Of a DNA stretch of 42,110 nt, positions 1 to 8,834 are shown one piece after another. The position numbers and the translations under genes are program-made. The DNA is taken from positions 1 through 42,110 of the forward strand of contig JBQTJW010000031.1 in the NCBI GenBank assembly GCA_052386745.1, given 5' to 3'. The notes beneath the pieces were generated by a model that saw nothing but the letters and a program-made list of their open reading frames with translations, ran no database searches and was not told where the DNA came from. Within the stretch, counting starts at the first letter, position 1; every line of letters begins with the position of its first letter. Source of the DNA: Panacagrimonas sp052386745 (GTDB taxonomy: Bacteria; Pseudomonadota; Gammaproteobacteria; Nevskiales; Nevskiaceae).

Positions 1-347
1 GAGCAGCGCAAGCCCGATGACGTCATCCATCACAGTGACCAAGGCAGCCAGTACACCAGCATCGCCTTCGGCGAACGCTGCCGGAAGCTGGGCGTGCGCC
101 CGTCGATGGGCACCGTGGGCGATGCCTACGACAACGCCATGGCGGAGAGCTTCTTCGCCAGTCTGGAATGCGAACTGATCGACCGCCGCAGCTTCAAGAG
201 CAAAGCCGAAGCCCGACTCGCCGTCTTCACCGACGCCATTCGGCCCTGGGCCATCAATCACCCATCAACTACGAACGGAGAAACCCCTCCACGCCCCTTC
301 CCACCACACCGCCACCGCTTGAGAATCAAATCCCAATCCGTCCGTGA
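1..347 (+). pseudogene. IS3-family transposase (OrfB), C-terminal part, internally deleted
   Basis: This is the DDE integrase core of an IS3-type transposase. Visible are the second-Asp motif HHSDQGSQYTS near the start and the catalytic-Glu region YDNAMAESFFASLE (codons at about 127-168). After VFTD (near 232) the frame breaks: the expected 'YNxxRRH' stretch is missing and the usual C-terminus HSALGHQSPINYE resumes in another frame at 237, ending at TGA 345-347. A deletion of roughly 30 bases that is not a multiple of three explains this, so the transposase is almost certainly inactive. The original frame runs on past the IS end into the next feature, giving a chimeric open frame. The 5' part lies outside the window. 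Confidence 0.8.
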
Positions 348-363
348 ATACGGGTCAACTCCA
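1..363 (+). mobile_element. 3' remnant of an IS3-family insertion sequence
   Basis: The left edge lies inside an IS3-family element. The transposase frame is open from base 1, and the DNA ends with a plausible IS3-type terminus at about 349-363 (reads TGGAGTTGACCCG on the opposite strand, starting with the usual TG). Immediately after it a different protein family begins in the same frame. The element is cut by the window start, so its left end and any target duplication cannot be seen. The exact right boundary is an estimate. Confidence 0.7.
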
Positions 364-642
364 ACTCCACACCACGACTTCGGCGATGGCTGGGAGCACG
401 AGATCAAGATCGATAAGCTCATCAAGCCCGGCTCCGGACTCAAGACGCCAGTCTGCCTTGCTGGTGAATTCGCTTGTCCGCCTGAAGACTGCGGCGGCCC
501 CTGGGCCTACAACGACATGACCGCCACGCTTGCGGATCCATCGAGCGAGGAGCGTGCCAGATTCCTCGATTGGCTCGGCGCGGACTTCGATCCTCATGCT
601 TTCAGCCTCGACGACGTCAACAAACGTCTCGCGCGTCTCTAG
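364..642 (+). pseudogene. pRiA4b ORF-3-like protein, 5'-truncated by the IS
   Basis: From about 370 to the TAG at 640-642 the translation matches the C-terminal half of the plasmid pRiA4b ORF-3 family. It has the diagnostic HDFGDGWEHEI, then CLAGEFACPPEDCGGPWAY, then a short helical tail. Family members normally have about 170-200 residues with an N-terminal part before the DFGDGWEH motif; here that part is gone and is replaced by IS-derived codons in the same frame. The family has no firm biochemical function. This remnant has no start codon or ribosome binding site of its own, so it is called a truncated pseudogene. Expression as a transposase-tail fusion from an upstream start is conceivable but unlikely to be meaningful. 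Confidence 0.75.
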
Positions 643-749
643 GCCTGACTGCGTCAAGAGGCCATGGCCTGACGGTTACCGCTTACCTTTAAACTGGATA
701 CGACTGAGGCCGCAATGATCCCCATAATCAGCCATGAAATTCGTTAGCC

Positions 750-1520
750 ATGAGAATCGGTACCTGGAATGTCAATTCGCTCCGCGTTCGGCTGCCACAC
801 TTGCTGCAGTGGCTTGGGGATGACTCGGTAGACGTCCTGGGACTGCAGGAACTCAAGCTGCCGAATGAACAGTTCCCGCTATCAGACCTTGCCGCGGCTG
901 GATGGCATGCCGTGTTCAACGGGCAAAAGAGCTATAACGGTGTGGCCATTCTTTCTCGCTATCCCATTGCGGAGTTGATTTCGGACATCCCTGGATTCGA
1001 GGACGACCAGAAGCGCGTGATCGCGGCGACGGTGAACGGGGTCAGGGTGGTGTGCGTGTACGTGGTCAACGGGCAGTCGGTTGGGTCCGAGAAATACGCA
1101 TACAAGTTGCGCTGGTTGGAACACCTGAATCAATACGTGGGCGAATTGGCCAGGCAATACCCCAAATTGGCCGTGGTGGGCGACTACAACATCGCCCCGG
1201 GACCTGAAGACACGCATGATCCCGCAATCTGGGAAGGCAATATTCTCTGCAGCGAGCCGGAGCGAGCACATTTCCGCTCGCTGCTGACATTAGGACTGAG
1301 CGATTGCCTCGCCGTTTGCCCTCCCTCCGGCACTCGTTTTACCTGGTGGGACTATCGCCAGGCGGCGTTTCGCCGTGACATGGGCCTGCGCATCGACCAT
1401 GTGTTGGCGTCCGCGCCGTTGATTCGTGACCTCCGCGAGTGCCGGATTCATCTTGAACCTCGGCGTCTGGAGCGTCCTTCGGATCATGCCCCGCTCGTTG
1501 CTCACTTCTGCAGCGGCTGA
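750..1520 (+). CDS. xth: Exodeoxyribonuclease III (AP endonuclease, Xth/ExoA family)
   Basis: A 256-residue protein of the exonuclease III/AP endonuclease family, the usual length. It cuts abasic sites and degrades 3' ends of duplex DNA in base-excision repair, using a divalent metal. It opens with MRIGTWNVNSLRVR, the canonical first strand carrying the conserved Asn. Other hallmarks are QELK (metal-binding Glu), GDYNIAP (catalytic Asp and Asn), RIDHVL, and the C-terminal PSDHAPL with the catalytic Asp-His pair. No strong Shine-Dalgarno sequence precedes the start, but this ATG begins exactly where family members begin. The gene appears monocistronic: a palindromic element follows its stop codon directly. 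All catalytic residues are present, so it should be active. Confidence 0.95.
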   Translation: MRIGTWNVNSLRVRLPHLLQWLGDDSVDVLGLQELKLPNEQFPLSDLAAAGWHAVFNGQKSYNGVAILSRYPIAELISDIPGFEDDQKRVIAATVNGVRVVCVYVVNGQSVGSEKYAYKLRWLEHLNQYVGELARQYPKLAVVGDYNIAPGPEDTHDPAIWEGNILCSEPERAHFRSLLTLGLSDCLAVCPPSGTRFTWWDYRQAAFRRDMGLRIDHVLASAPLIRDLRECRIHLEPRRLERPSDHAPLVAHFCSG

Positions 1521-1526
1521 CAGATG

Positions 1527-1554
1527 TGCATCTGTGACTCGGGTCACAGATGCA
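1527..1554 (+). promoter_or_regulatory. Perfect CRP/Clp/Vfr-type operator (TGTGA-N6-TCACA)
   Basis: Seven bases after the xth stop lies an 11-bp perfect inverted repeat with a 6-base centre (arms 1527-1537 and 1544-1554). Its core at 1533-1548 is TGTGACTCGGGTCACA, an exact match to the consensus of the CRP family (CRP in enterics, Clp in Xanthomonas, Vfr in Pseudomonas). A -10-like TATAGT lies at 1600-1605 with no good -35. With a start near 1612 the site centre would be about 71 bp upstream, a spacing used by class I CRP promoters. The target would be the HD-domain gene at 1649. No T-tract follows, so a terminator is less likely. Confidence 0.65.
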
Positions 1555-1648
1555 AGGGATGGGACCAGACGGAACGTACTCATGCACTTTGCTGCCACCT
1601 ATAGTGCCGTCAGCGCGGTCCGCAACTACGTTGACATCCCTGGCGGCA

Positions 1649-2596
1649 ATGCTACAGCGACGACGAAATCACTACGACGTAACAAACCGCGTTCGGGTTT
1701 CTCACCCCGAAGATGTGCTGGTAGCGGTCTGTGCACTGTTATCCGGGGTATACCCCGACCATGATCTGACCGGTCTGCGCACCGCGTACCGCACTTTCTC
1801 CAACCTCTATGCCGGCACCCTGCCCGGGTATTTAGGCTGCGATACGTGGTACCACGATGCGCAGCACAGTCTGGACACGTCGCTGGCAATGGCGCGCCTG
1901 ATTGACGGGTATGAGCGCACCGTGCAGTCGGAATGCCGTCTAGGACCGCGCCGGGCGACTTTGGGGGTCATTGTCGCCCTGTTTCATGACGCAGGCTATC
2001 TTCGCGGTGCCGGCGATTCCGCTCGCAACGGCGCGGAATACACGCTCACTCATGTCCAGCGCAGCAGCGAGATGCTGCGCATGTTCCTGCCTGAATTCGG
2101 CTTTGGCGACGACGCGAAGCTAGGCGGTGAAATCGTCCACTTCACCGGGTGGGAAAAGGATCTGGACGACATCAACATCAGCGCACCGTTGGACCGGATG
2201 CTCGGCTTCCTGCTCGGGTCCGCGGACCTGCTGGCCCAGGCCGCTGACCGCTGTTATCTCGAAAAATGCAGGTCTTTCCTGTTTCGCGAGTTCGAGATTG
2301 CCGGCTTGGCGGGAGCCGGTCTCGGGAAGCCGTACCCGACCGTGGAGACCTTGCTCGACAACACGCCAGAGTTCAATCGGGGTATGCTGCGAGACCGCCT
2401 CGAAGGCTATTTTTGTTCGGCGTACCGCTACATGGACAAACATTTCGATGGCCTCAATCCGTACAAGGAGATGATGGATCGAAACATGGAGTTTATAGAC
2501 CGACTCGGAAAATCAAGCTCGTTTCATCAATTGAAACGTCGTCCACGTTCCATAGATGCGGTTGCGTTAATAAAAATAATGGGAATAGCTGATTAA
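1649..2596 (+). CDS. HD-domain metal-dependent phosphohydrolase
   Basis: A protein of about 315 residues with an HD-superfamily core: WYHDAQHSLDTSLAMARL (residues 67-84, with H69, D70, H73) followed by VALFHDAGY (residues 109-117, the H113-D114 pair). These His/Asp residues bind the metals in HD hydrolases acting on nucleotides and cyclic nucleotides. No HD-GYP, PDE or RelA signature is recognisable, so the substrate is unknown. The frame is open further upstream to 1550, but that part looks unlike protein and would overlap the CRP-type operator, so the ATG at 1649 is preferred; its ribosome binding site is weak. The perfect CRP/Clp site about 100 bp upstream suggests control by a cyclic-nucleotide-responsive regulator. 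The final residues fall in AT-richer DNA. Confidence 0.7.
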   Translation: MLQRRRNHYDVTNRVRVSHPEDVLVAVCALLSGVYPDHDLTGLRTAYRTFSNLYAGTLPGYLGCDTWYHDAQHSLDTSLAMARLIDGYERTVQSECRLGPRRATLGVIVALFHDAGYLRGAGDSARNGAEYTLTHVQRSSEMLRMFLPEFGFGDDAKLGGEIVHFTGWEKDLDDINISAPLDRMLGFLLGSADLLAQAADRCYLEKCRSFLFREFEIAGLAGAGLGKPYPTVETLLDNTPEFNRGMLRDRLEGYFCSAYRYMDKHFDGLNPYKEMMDRNMEFIDRLGKSSSFHQLKRRPRSIDAVALIKIMGIAD

Positions 2597-2728
2597 ATGT
2601 TGTCTGGACGATCAAGGAATATAATGTTGAAAATGCTGCATAGTGCTTTCCGTGTCGTCCATGGTCTCCGATGTGTCGCGTAACATCAAACCGATCCAAT
2701 AGTAGACAGATATTAGCGTCGAAAAGAA

Positions 2729-2770
2729 AATTTTAGTAACAGTTGAATGATAATAATAATAACTAAAATT
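2729..2770 (+). repeat. 9-bp inverted repeat enclosing a (TAA)4 tract
   Basis: AATTTTAGT (2729-2737) and ACTAAAATT (2762-2770) are perfect inverted repeats separated by 24 bases. The spacer holds a TTGAAT hexamer (2743-2748) and four TAA repeats (2751-2762). The element lies in an AT-rich 200-bp gap just before the membrane-protein gene at 2797. It may be an operator, a promoter region or a 5' leader hairpin. The TAA run could vary in length between strains. Nothing else is recognisable between 2597 and 2796. Confidence 0.45.
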
Positions 2771-2796
2771 GCCAGCGTGGGGATGTGAGGATTTGG

Positions 2797-4425
2797 ATGA
2801 AAGGCAGATCAGTCGGACTACGGTCTGAAAGTAGTTTACTTGCCCGGGGTGGGACGAGAAATTCCGGAAATATCATTGATTTGGTGTTGTTAGGCTTGTT
2901 TTTTTTGCTGACCCGAGCCGGGTTGCGCTGGCTGGGAGTGGATTTTGAGTTCGACCTGGATGCGTTGACCCGCCGTTGGCAATTGGCCGATCCGGAGCTC
3001 CTGCGAACCGATCTGTTGGCCACGGTCTGGTATACCCATTCACAGCCGCCTCTCCTCAACCTTGCACTTGGGGCCATGCTCAAGTGGGTCCCACCAAACT
3101 ATCTGGAAATGTTTGGTGGCGTACTGTTCTCCATATTTTCTTTCCTCACATGTGCCTTTATACTGGCACTATTGGGCGAAGTAGGCGTGCCTAGAACTGT
3201 AGCGCTTCCAGCCGCCATGATTTTTTCGATCAGCCCGGCGTTGATTGCCTATGAGAACTACCTATTCACGACCCTGCCGTGTACTGCGTTATTCACGGCA
3301 CTTTGCTGGGGAATTGTAAGAATTGCGCGAGACCCTTCTGGTCCAGGAGCCGCAGTTGTCTGCATAGCAGCCACTCTGCTGTGCCTTACACGCAGCAGCT
3401 ATCACCTGATTTTTCTTCTGGGCATCGTTGGATTTGTTGGCTATCGAGCGGGATGGCGAAAAGGCTTGCTGCTGGGTTTCGTGCCGGTGATGCTTGTTGT
3501 AGGGCTTAACGTCAAGAACAAGATTTTGTTCGATTATTTCGGCTCCAGCAGTTGGATGGGCATGAACGCGTACCGCACGATACTGCCAATGCCCGAATCC
3601 GCGAGACGGTGTGCTGCCGAAGCAACAGGCGATTCGGTTGCTCTGCAGCTGCCGTTCCTGCCAGTCAATGATTACTTGCTGGCGATTCCCCCAATGGATA
3701 TCCAGTCTCCGTATGACCATCCTGTCCTGTCCAGCCATTACAAGGCAGGCAGGGAGGGCTACGAGCCCTACAACAACCATAACCACTGGGCGTACATCCA
3801 ACTCTCCAACCGATACAAGATGGCGTTCATCGGGGCCGTCAAATGCAGCCCATTGGACTACGCGTGGACGGTCACCAAGGCCTACATCCTGATGACACTT
3901 CCAGCCGAGGAGTACTCGCATGTGGCGTTCGCGCGGGCGCCGATTGAGACGTACGCACTGTGGTACGACCGCCTTATCTTGCTTTCGTCTGGTTTGGCTT
4001 ATCCCGCTTATGAGGGATTCCAGGCAAGAGTCCCTTACGACTCCGGACTTACCGTCATCGTCTTCTCAATAGGAGGGCTTGCGGGCTGGTGTGCGCTCTT
4101 GCTGGGTCGTGGGAAAACGCTGACAGCGGGGTGGAACCCTCTGGCGTTGTGGGTCGTTCTGACGCTGATTGCAGGACACACAGTGGTCAGCAATTTTCTC
4201 GAATTCTCTGAGAACAACCGGATCCGGTTCGAGTGGGAGCCCATGATGTTCGTGGTAATCCTGAGTGTCATCGCCGCCTGGGTGCGGCGAGCGCGGCAGG
4301 CGGTCCGTGAACCTGGGGCAGATCAGCCGGCCATTCCGCGCGTGGCGCTGCCAAGTCATGGAAGGACCGAGTTTGGCAGCGGTGAAAGCATCGCCGCACC
4401 GTCGCCGCCCCGCATCGCCGCCTGA
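2797..4425 (+). CDS. Polytopic membrane protein, GT-C glycosyltransferase-like
   Basis: About 542 residues with roughly ten hydrophobic segments, the first near residues 26-43 and the last near 480-500, plus a Ser/Pro-rich cytoplasmic-looking tail. A loop after the first segment carries acidic residues (VDFEFDLDALTRRW) and the second region has WYTHSQPPLLNLALG, resembling the H-x-PP/Y-L motif of lipid-linked-sugar GT-C enzymes (PMT/ArnT/DUF families). A long extracytoplasmic region (about 250-370) follows. This supports a membrane glycosyltransferase using polyprenyl-phosphate sugars, but no specific family can be named. The ATG at 2797 is chosen for the TGAGG six bases upstream; a GTG at 2785 is the alternative. 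Base composition is lower in GC than the flanks, hinting at transfer. Confidence 0.55.
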   Translation: MKGRSVGLRSESSLLARGGTRNSGNIIDLVLLGLFFLLTRAGLRWLGVDFEFDLDALTRRWQLADPELLRTDLLATVWYTHSQPPLLNLALGAMLKWVPPNYLEMFGGVLFSIFSFLTCAFILALLGEVGVPRTVALPAAMIFSISPALIAYENYLFTTLPCTALFTALCWGIVRIARDPSGPGAAVVCIAATLLCLTRSSYHLIFLLGIVGFVGYRAGWRKGLLLGFVPVMLVVGLNVKNKILFDYFGSSSWMGMNAYRTILPMPESARRCAAEATGDSVALQLPFLPVNDYLLAIPPMDIQSPYDHPVLSSHYKAGREGYEPYNNHNHWAYIQLSNRYKMAFIGAVKCSPLDYAWTVTKAYILMTLPAEEYSHVAFARAPIETYALWYDRLILLSSGLAYPAYEGFQARVPYDSGLTVIVFSIGGLAGWCALLLGRGKTLTAGWNPLALWVVLTLIAGHTVVSNFLEFSENNRIRFEWEPMMFVVILSVIAAWVRRARQAVREPGADQPAIPRVALPSHGRTEFGSGESIAAPSPPRIAA

Positions 4426-4502
4426 GTCCACGCAACCTGAGACGCTGGGCTGTGCCCGCGGTTTGCCACTCGTGCCGCTTCCCAGATTTTTTTGCGAACT
4501 CC

Positions 4503-4508
4503 TATACT
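4503..4508 (+). promoter_or_regulatory. prfB: Possible -10 element (TATACT) for prfB
   Basis: TATACT lies 25 bases upstream of the prfB start, but no convincing -35 is found 16-18 bases further up. The 108-bp gap after the preceding gene (4426-4533) also contains a run of seven T without a clear hairpin. Transcription from here would give a short leader. Weak evidence. Confidence 0.3.
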
Positions 4509-4533
4509 TCGCGCCCTTTTTATGGTGCGAGCC

Positions 4534-5629
4534 ATGGAACCGAATCAGATCGGAAGCGAGATTACAGCCCTGCGAGCGCGTTTCGACGCGCTCCGGGGCT
4601 ATCTTTGACTACGGAACCAAGCGTGACCGCCTGATCGAAGTCAGCGCGGAGCTGGAACGCAGCGAAGTCTGGAACAAGCCCGAGCACGCCCAGAACCTCG
4701 GCCGCGAACGCGCGCGGCTGGAGGACGTGGTGCACACCCTGGACAAGGTCAGCGCCGGCCTCAACGACGCCGCGGAACTGCTGGAAATGGCCGAGTCCGA
4801 GGGCGATGCCAAGACCCTCGCCGAGATCAGCCGCGACGTGGAAGCCCTGGGCGCCATCGCGGCGGACATGGAGTTCAAGCGCATGTTCAGCGGCGAGATG
4901 GACGCCCACAACGCCTATCTCGACATCCAGTCCGGCGCCGGCGGCACCGAGGGCCAGGACTGGGCCTCCATGCTGCTGCGCATGTACTCGCGCTGGGCCG
5001 AGGGCAAGGGCTTCAAGGTGGAGCTGATGGAGCGCTCCGACGGCGAAGTGGCCGGCATCAAGTCCGCCACCCTGTTCATCCAGGGCGACTACGCCTACGG
5101 CTGGCTGCGCTCCGAAACCGGCGTGCACCGGCTGGTGCGCAAGTCGCCGTTCGACTCCGGCAACCGGCGGCACACTTCGTTCGCGGGCGTGTTCGTGGCG
5201 CCCGAGGTGGACGACGACTTCGACATCGAGATCAACCCGGCCGACCTGGAAGTGGACACCTTCCGCTCCAGCGGCGCCGGCGGCCAGCACGTCAACAAGA
5301 CCGAGTCCGCCATCCGCATCAAGCATGTGCCCAGCGGCATCGTGGTGGCCTGCCAGACCCAGCGCAGCCAGCACGCCAACCGCGACCACGCGATGAAGAT
5401 GCTCAAGTCCAAGCTCTACGACCTGGAAATGCAGAAGCGCAATTCCGAGAAGCAGAAGATCGAGGACTCCAAGGCCGACATCGAGTGGGGCAGCCAGATC
5501 CGCTCCTACGTGCTCGACCAGTCGCGCATCAAGGACCTGCGCACTGGGGTGGAAATTGCCGACACGCAGAAGGTGCTCGACGGGCACCTCGACCCTTTCA
5601 TCGAAGCCAGCCTCAAGCAGGGCCTGTAA
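4534..5629 (+). CDS. prfB: Peptide chain release factor 2, with programmed +1 frameshift
   Basis: RF2 recognises UGA and UAA and triggers peptide release. The first 24 codons (ATG 4534, ending RGYL) run into an in-frame TGA at 4606-4608 within CTT-TGA-C. A +1 slip on CTT moves reading to GAC at 4607 and continues to TAA at 5627-5629, giving 364 residues, essentially the size of E. coli RF2. A CGGGG Shine-Dalgarno-like stimulator lies just upstream of the slippery codon, as in known prfB genes. The anticodon-mimic SPF (in RKSPFDSGNRRH) and catalytic GGQ (about residues 249-251, SSGAGGQHVNKTES) are present. An in-frame ATG at 4522 is an alternative start. The gene is followed by lysS, a common proteobacterial pairing. 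Low RF2 activity favours the slip, so the gene self-regulates. Confidence 0.96.
4597..4609 (+). promoter_or_regulatory. prfB: prfB recoding site (CTT TGA C)
   Basis: The slippery CTT (4603-4605), the UGA stop (4606-4608) and the following C (4609), with a purine-rich stimulatory stretch at about 4593-4598, form the classic RF2 autoregulatory frameshift signal. Reading the stop terminates after 24 residues; slipping produces full RF2. Confidence 0.95.
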
Positions 5630-5686
5630 CGGCGCCGCCGCGCGCCAAACCGGGCGCCCGACCGACGCCCGACGCCAGCAGACACC

Positions 5687-7186
<1,500 letters not shown>

Positions 7187-7341
7187 GCCTCGCATCCGGC
7201 CGGGACCGGCCACGGCACCGGCTCCACGCCACTCCGCTACCGATTGAAAGCGCGATGATTTTGCCGCCCTTGGGGCGAACCCGGGGGCGACAGAACGCAG
7301 TTGACGGCGCATCGCCCTTGGCGCGCACAATGGAACCGAGC

Positions 7342-7375
7342 GGCGGTTCGCGGGGAACCGCCCGGCTTGGAGCCG
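7342..7375 (+). promoter_or_regulatory. Two adjacent hairpins in the 5' leader of the GGDEF/EAL gene
   Basis: GGCGGTTC (7342-7349) and GAACCGCC (7355-7362) form a perfect 8-bp stem with a 5-base loop. Directly after it CGGCT (7363-7367) and AGCCG (7371-7375) form a 5-bp stem over TGG, ending one base before the ATG at 7377. The only Shine-Dalgarno candidate (TTGGAG, 7367-7372) lies within the second hairpin, so structure could restrain translation. The rest of the gap 7187-7341 contains a TTGACG (7301-7306) without a well-spaced -10. Confidence 0.4.
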
Positions 7376-7376
7376 C

Positions 7377-8789
7377 ATGTCGCACAACCCTTCGCCAGCC
7401 AGCATCCCCACCGTGATCGATGATCTCCGGGCGCAGGTCGAGGCCCTGCGCAATGAGTTGTCGGAACGTGACCAGATCATGGCGCGGGCCAACCTGCTGA
7501 CCGGCTACGACCTGGTCACCGGCCTGCCCAACCGTCGCCATCTGCTCGAAGTGCTGGAGCGGGTCCGCCGCAGGGTGGAGCGCGATCATGCGCCGCTGGC
7601 CATCATTGCCGTCGGGATCGAGCATTACCTCGCCATCAAGTCCTCGATGGACGCCGAGCATTTTGATCGCCTGCTCGCCGCGGCGGCCAAGCGCGTGCGC
7701 CACGTGCTGCGCCCGCTGGACGTGGTGGCGCGAATCTCCGACCACGTCTTCGCCGCCATCCTGGCGCCGCAACTCGGGGAAGACGCCAGCAACATGGTGC
7801 TACGTGCCACTGCCGCCATGAAAAGGGTGGAAATGGCGCTGTGCAGTGACCTGCTCATCGAGGGCAAGAGCCGGCCCTTGCAGGTGCGCGGTGCGTTTGC
7901 CATCTACCCGGACGATGGCCCGCGCGGCGTGGACCTACTCAAGCGCTTCGACGCCAATTTCCTGCTGCCCCAGCTTGCACCCCAGGCGGATCGCCGCGCG
8001 ATCAATCCCGACCTGGCCTGGGCCGTGTCGATGGAACTGCGGCTGCGCCGTGCCATCGAAAACGACCGCCTGGTTCCCCATTACCAGCCCAAGATCGAGG
8101 CCTCCACCGGCCGGCTGGTGGGCGGCGAAACCCTCATCCGCTGGCCGCTGCGGAACGGGAATTACGTGGGCCCCGGGGAATTCGTGCCCATTGCCCAGGC
8201 CAGCGGCCTCATGTCGGCGCTGGACGACTACGTGCTGCGGCAGGCCTGCAGCCAGATTGCCGAGTGGCAGGATCGATACCCGCCCTTTCGCATCGCGGTG
8301 AACCTCTCGGCGCTCAAGTTCCCGCACCAGACCGCCGTGGCGTACCTGCGGGACCTGCTCACGACAACCCGCGCGCGGCCGGAGCATCTCGAGATCGAGA
8401 TCACCGAAAGCGCGCTCATCACCGATTTTTCGTCGGCCAATGAATGGCTGCGGGCGATACGGGCCATGGGCGTGACCATCGCGCTCGACGACTTCGGAAC
8501 GGGTTATTCGTCCCTGGCCTACCTGCGCCAGCTTCCCCTGGACACGATCAAGATCGACCAGTCGTTCGTGCGCGGCCTCGAGGACGGAGAGCGGTCCGAG
8601 GCCATCGTCCGCGCCATGGTCGCAATGGCCAACGCGCTCGATCTCCACGTCGTCGCGGAGGGCGTGGAAACCGTGCAGCAGGCACAGCTGCTCTCGACGC
8701 TGGGCTGTGACATCCAGCAGGGCTTCCTGTACTGCCCGGCCGTGCCGGCGCCGGAGTTTGAAGCGATCATGCAGCGGGGCGGCATCTAG
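7377..8789 (+). CDS. Cyclic-di-GMP phosphodiesterase with degenerate GGDEF and intact EAL domain
   Basis: 470 residues with no membrane segment: a short coiled-coil start (about 12-40), a GGDEF-type fold (about 42-205) and an EAL domain (about 220-465). The GGDEF motif position reads SDHVF (121-125), so the first domain should not make c-di-GMP and may be regulatory or structural. The EAL domain keeps the catalytic set: E251 (as ETL), N309 (NLS), E344 (ITES), D371-D372 (DDFGTGYSS), K392 (KIDQSF), E428 (AEGVET) and the QGF glutamine near 448. It should therefore hydrolyse c-di-GMP to pGpG. No sensory domain such as PAS or REC is visible. The gene stands alone downstream of lysS, with its own leader containing two hairpins. 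Confidence 0.88.
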   Translation: MSHNPSPASIPTVIDDLRAQVEALRNELSERDQIMARANLLTGYDLVTGLPNRRHLLEVLERVRRRVERDHAPLAIIAVGIEHYLAIKSSMDAEHFDRLLAAAAKRVRHVLRPLDVVARISDHVFAAILAPQLGEDASNMVLRATAAMKRVEMALCSDLLIEGKSRPLQVRGAFAIYPDDGPRGVDLLKRFDANFLLPQLAPQADRRAINPDLAWAVSMELRLRRAIENDRLVPHYQPKIEASTGRLVGGETLIRWPLRNGNYVGPGEFVPIAQASGLMSALDDYVLRQACSQIAEWQDRYPPFRIAVNLSALKFPHQTAVAYLRDLLTTTRARPEHLEIEITESALITDFSSANEWLRAIRAMGVTIALDDFGTGYSSLAYLRQLPLDTIKIDQSFVRGLEDGERSEAIVRAMVAMANALDLHVVAEGVETVQQAQLLSTLGCDIQQGFLYCPAVPAPEFEAIMQRGGI

Positions 8790-8834
8790 CCGATCGGGCG
8801 TTCGAAGCCAGGGCGCTGCCGACGCGAACGGCCT

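Noticed and set aside
1527..1554. Rho-independent terminator of xth
   Set aside because: The stem is good but there is no T-tract after it, and the core is an exact CRP-family consensus, so a regulatory site is preferred.
1550..1648. N-terminal extension of the HD-domain protein
   Set aside because: It would begin inside the CRP-type palindrome, lacks protein-like character and has no better ribosome binding site than the internal ATG at 1649.
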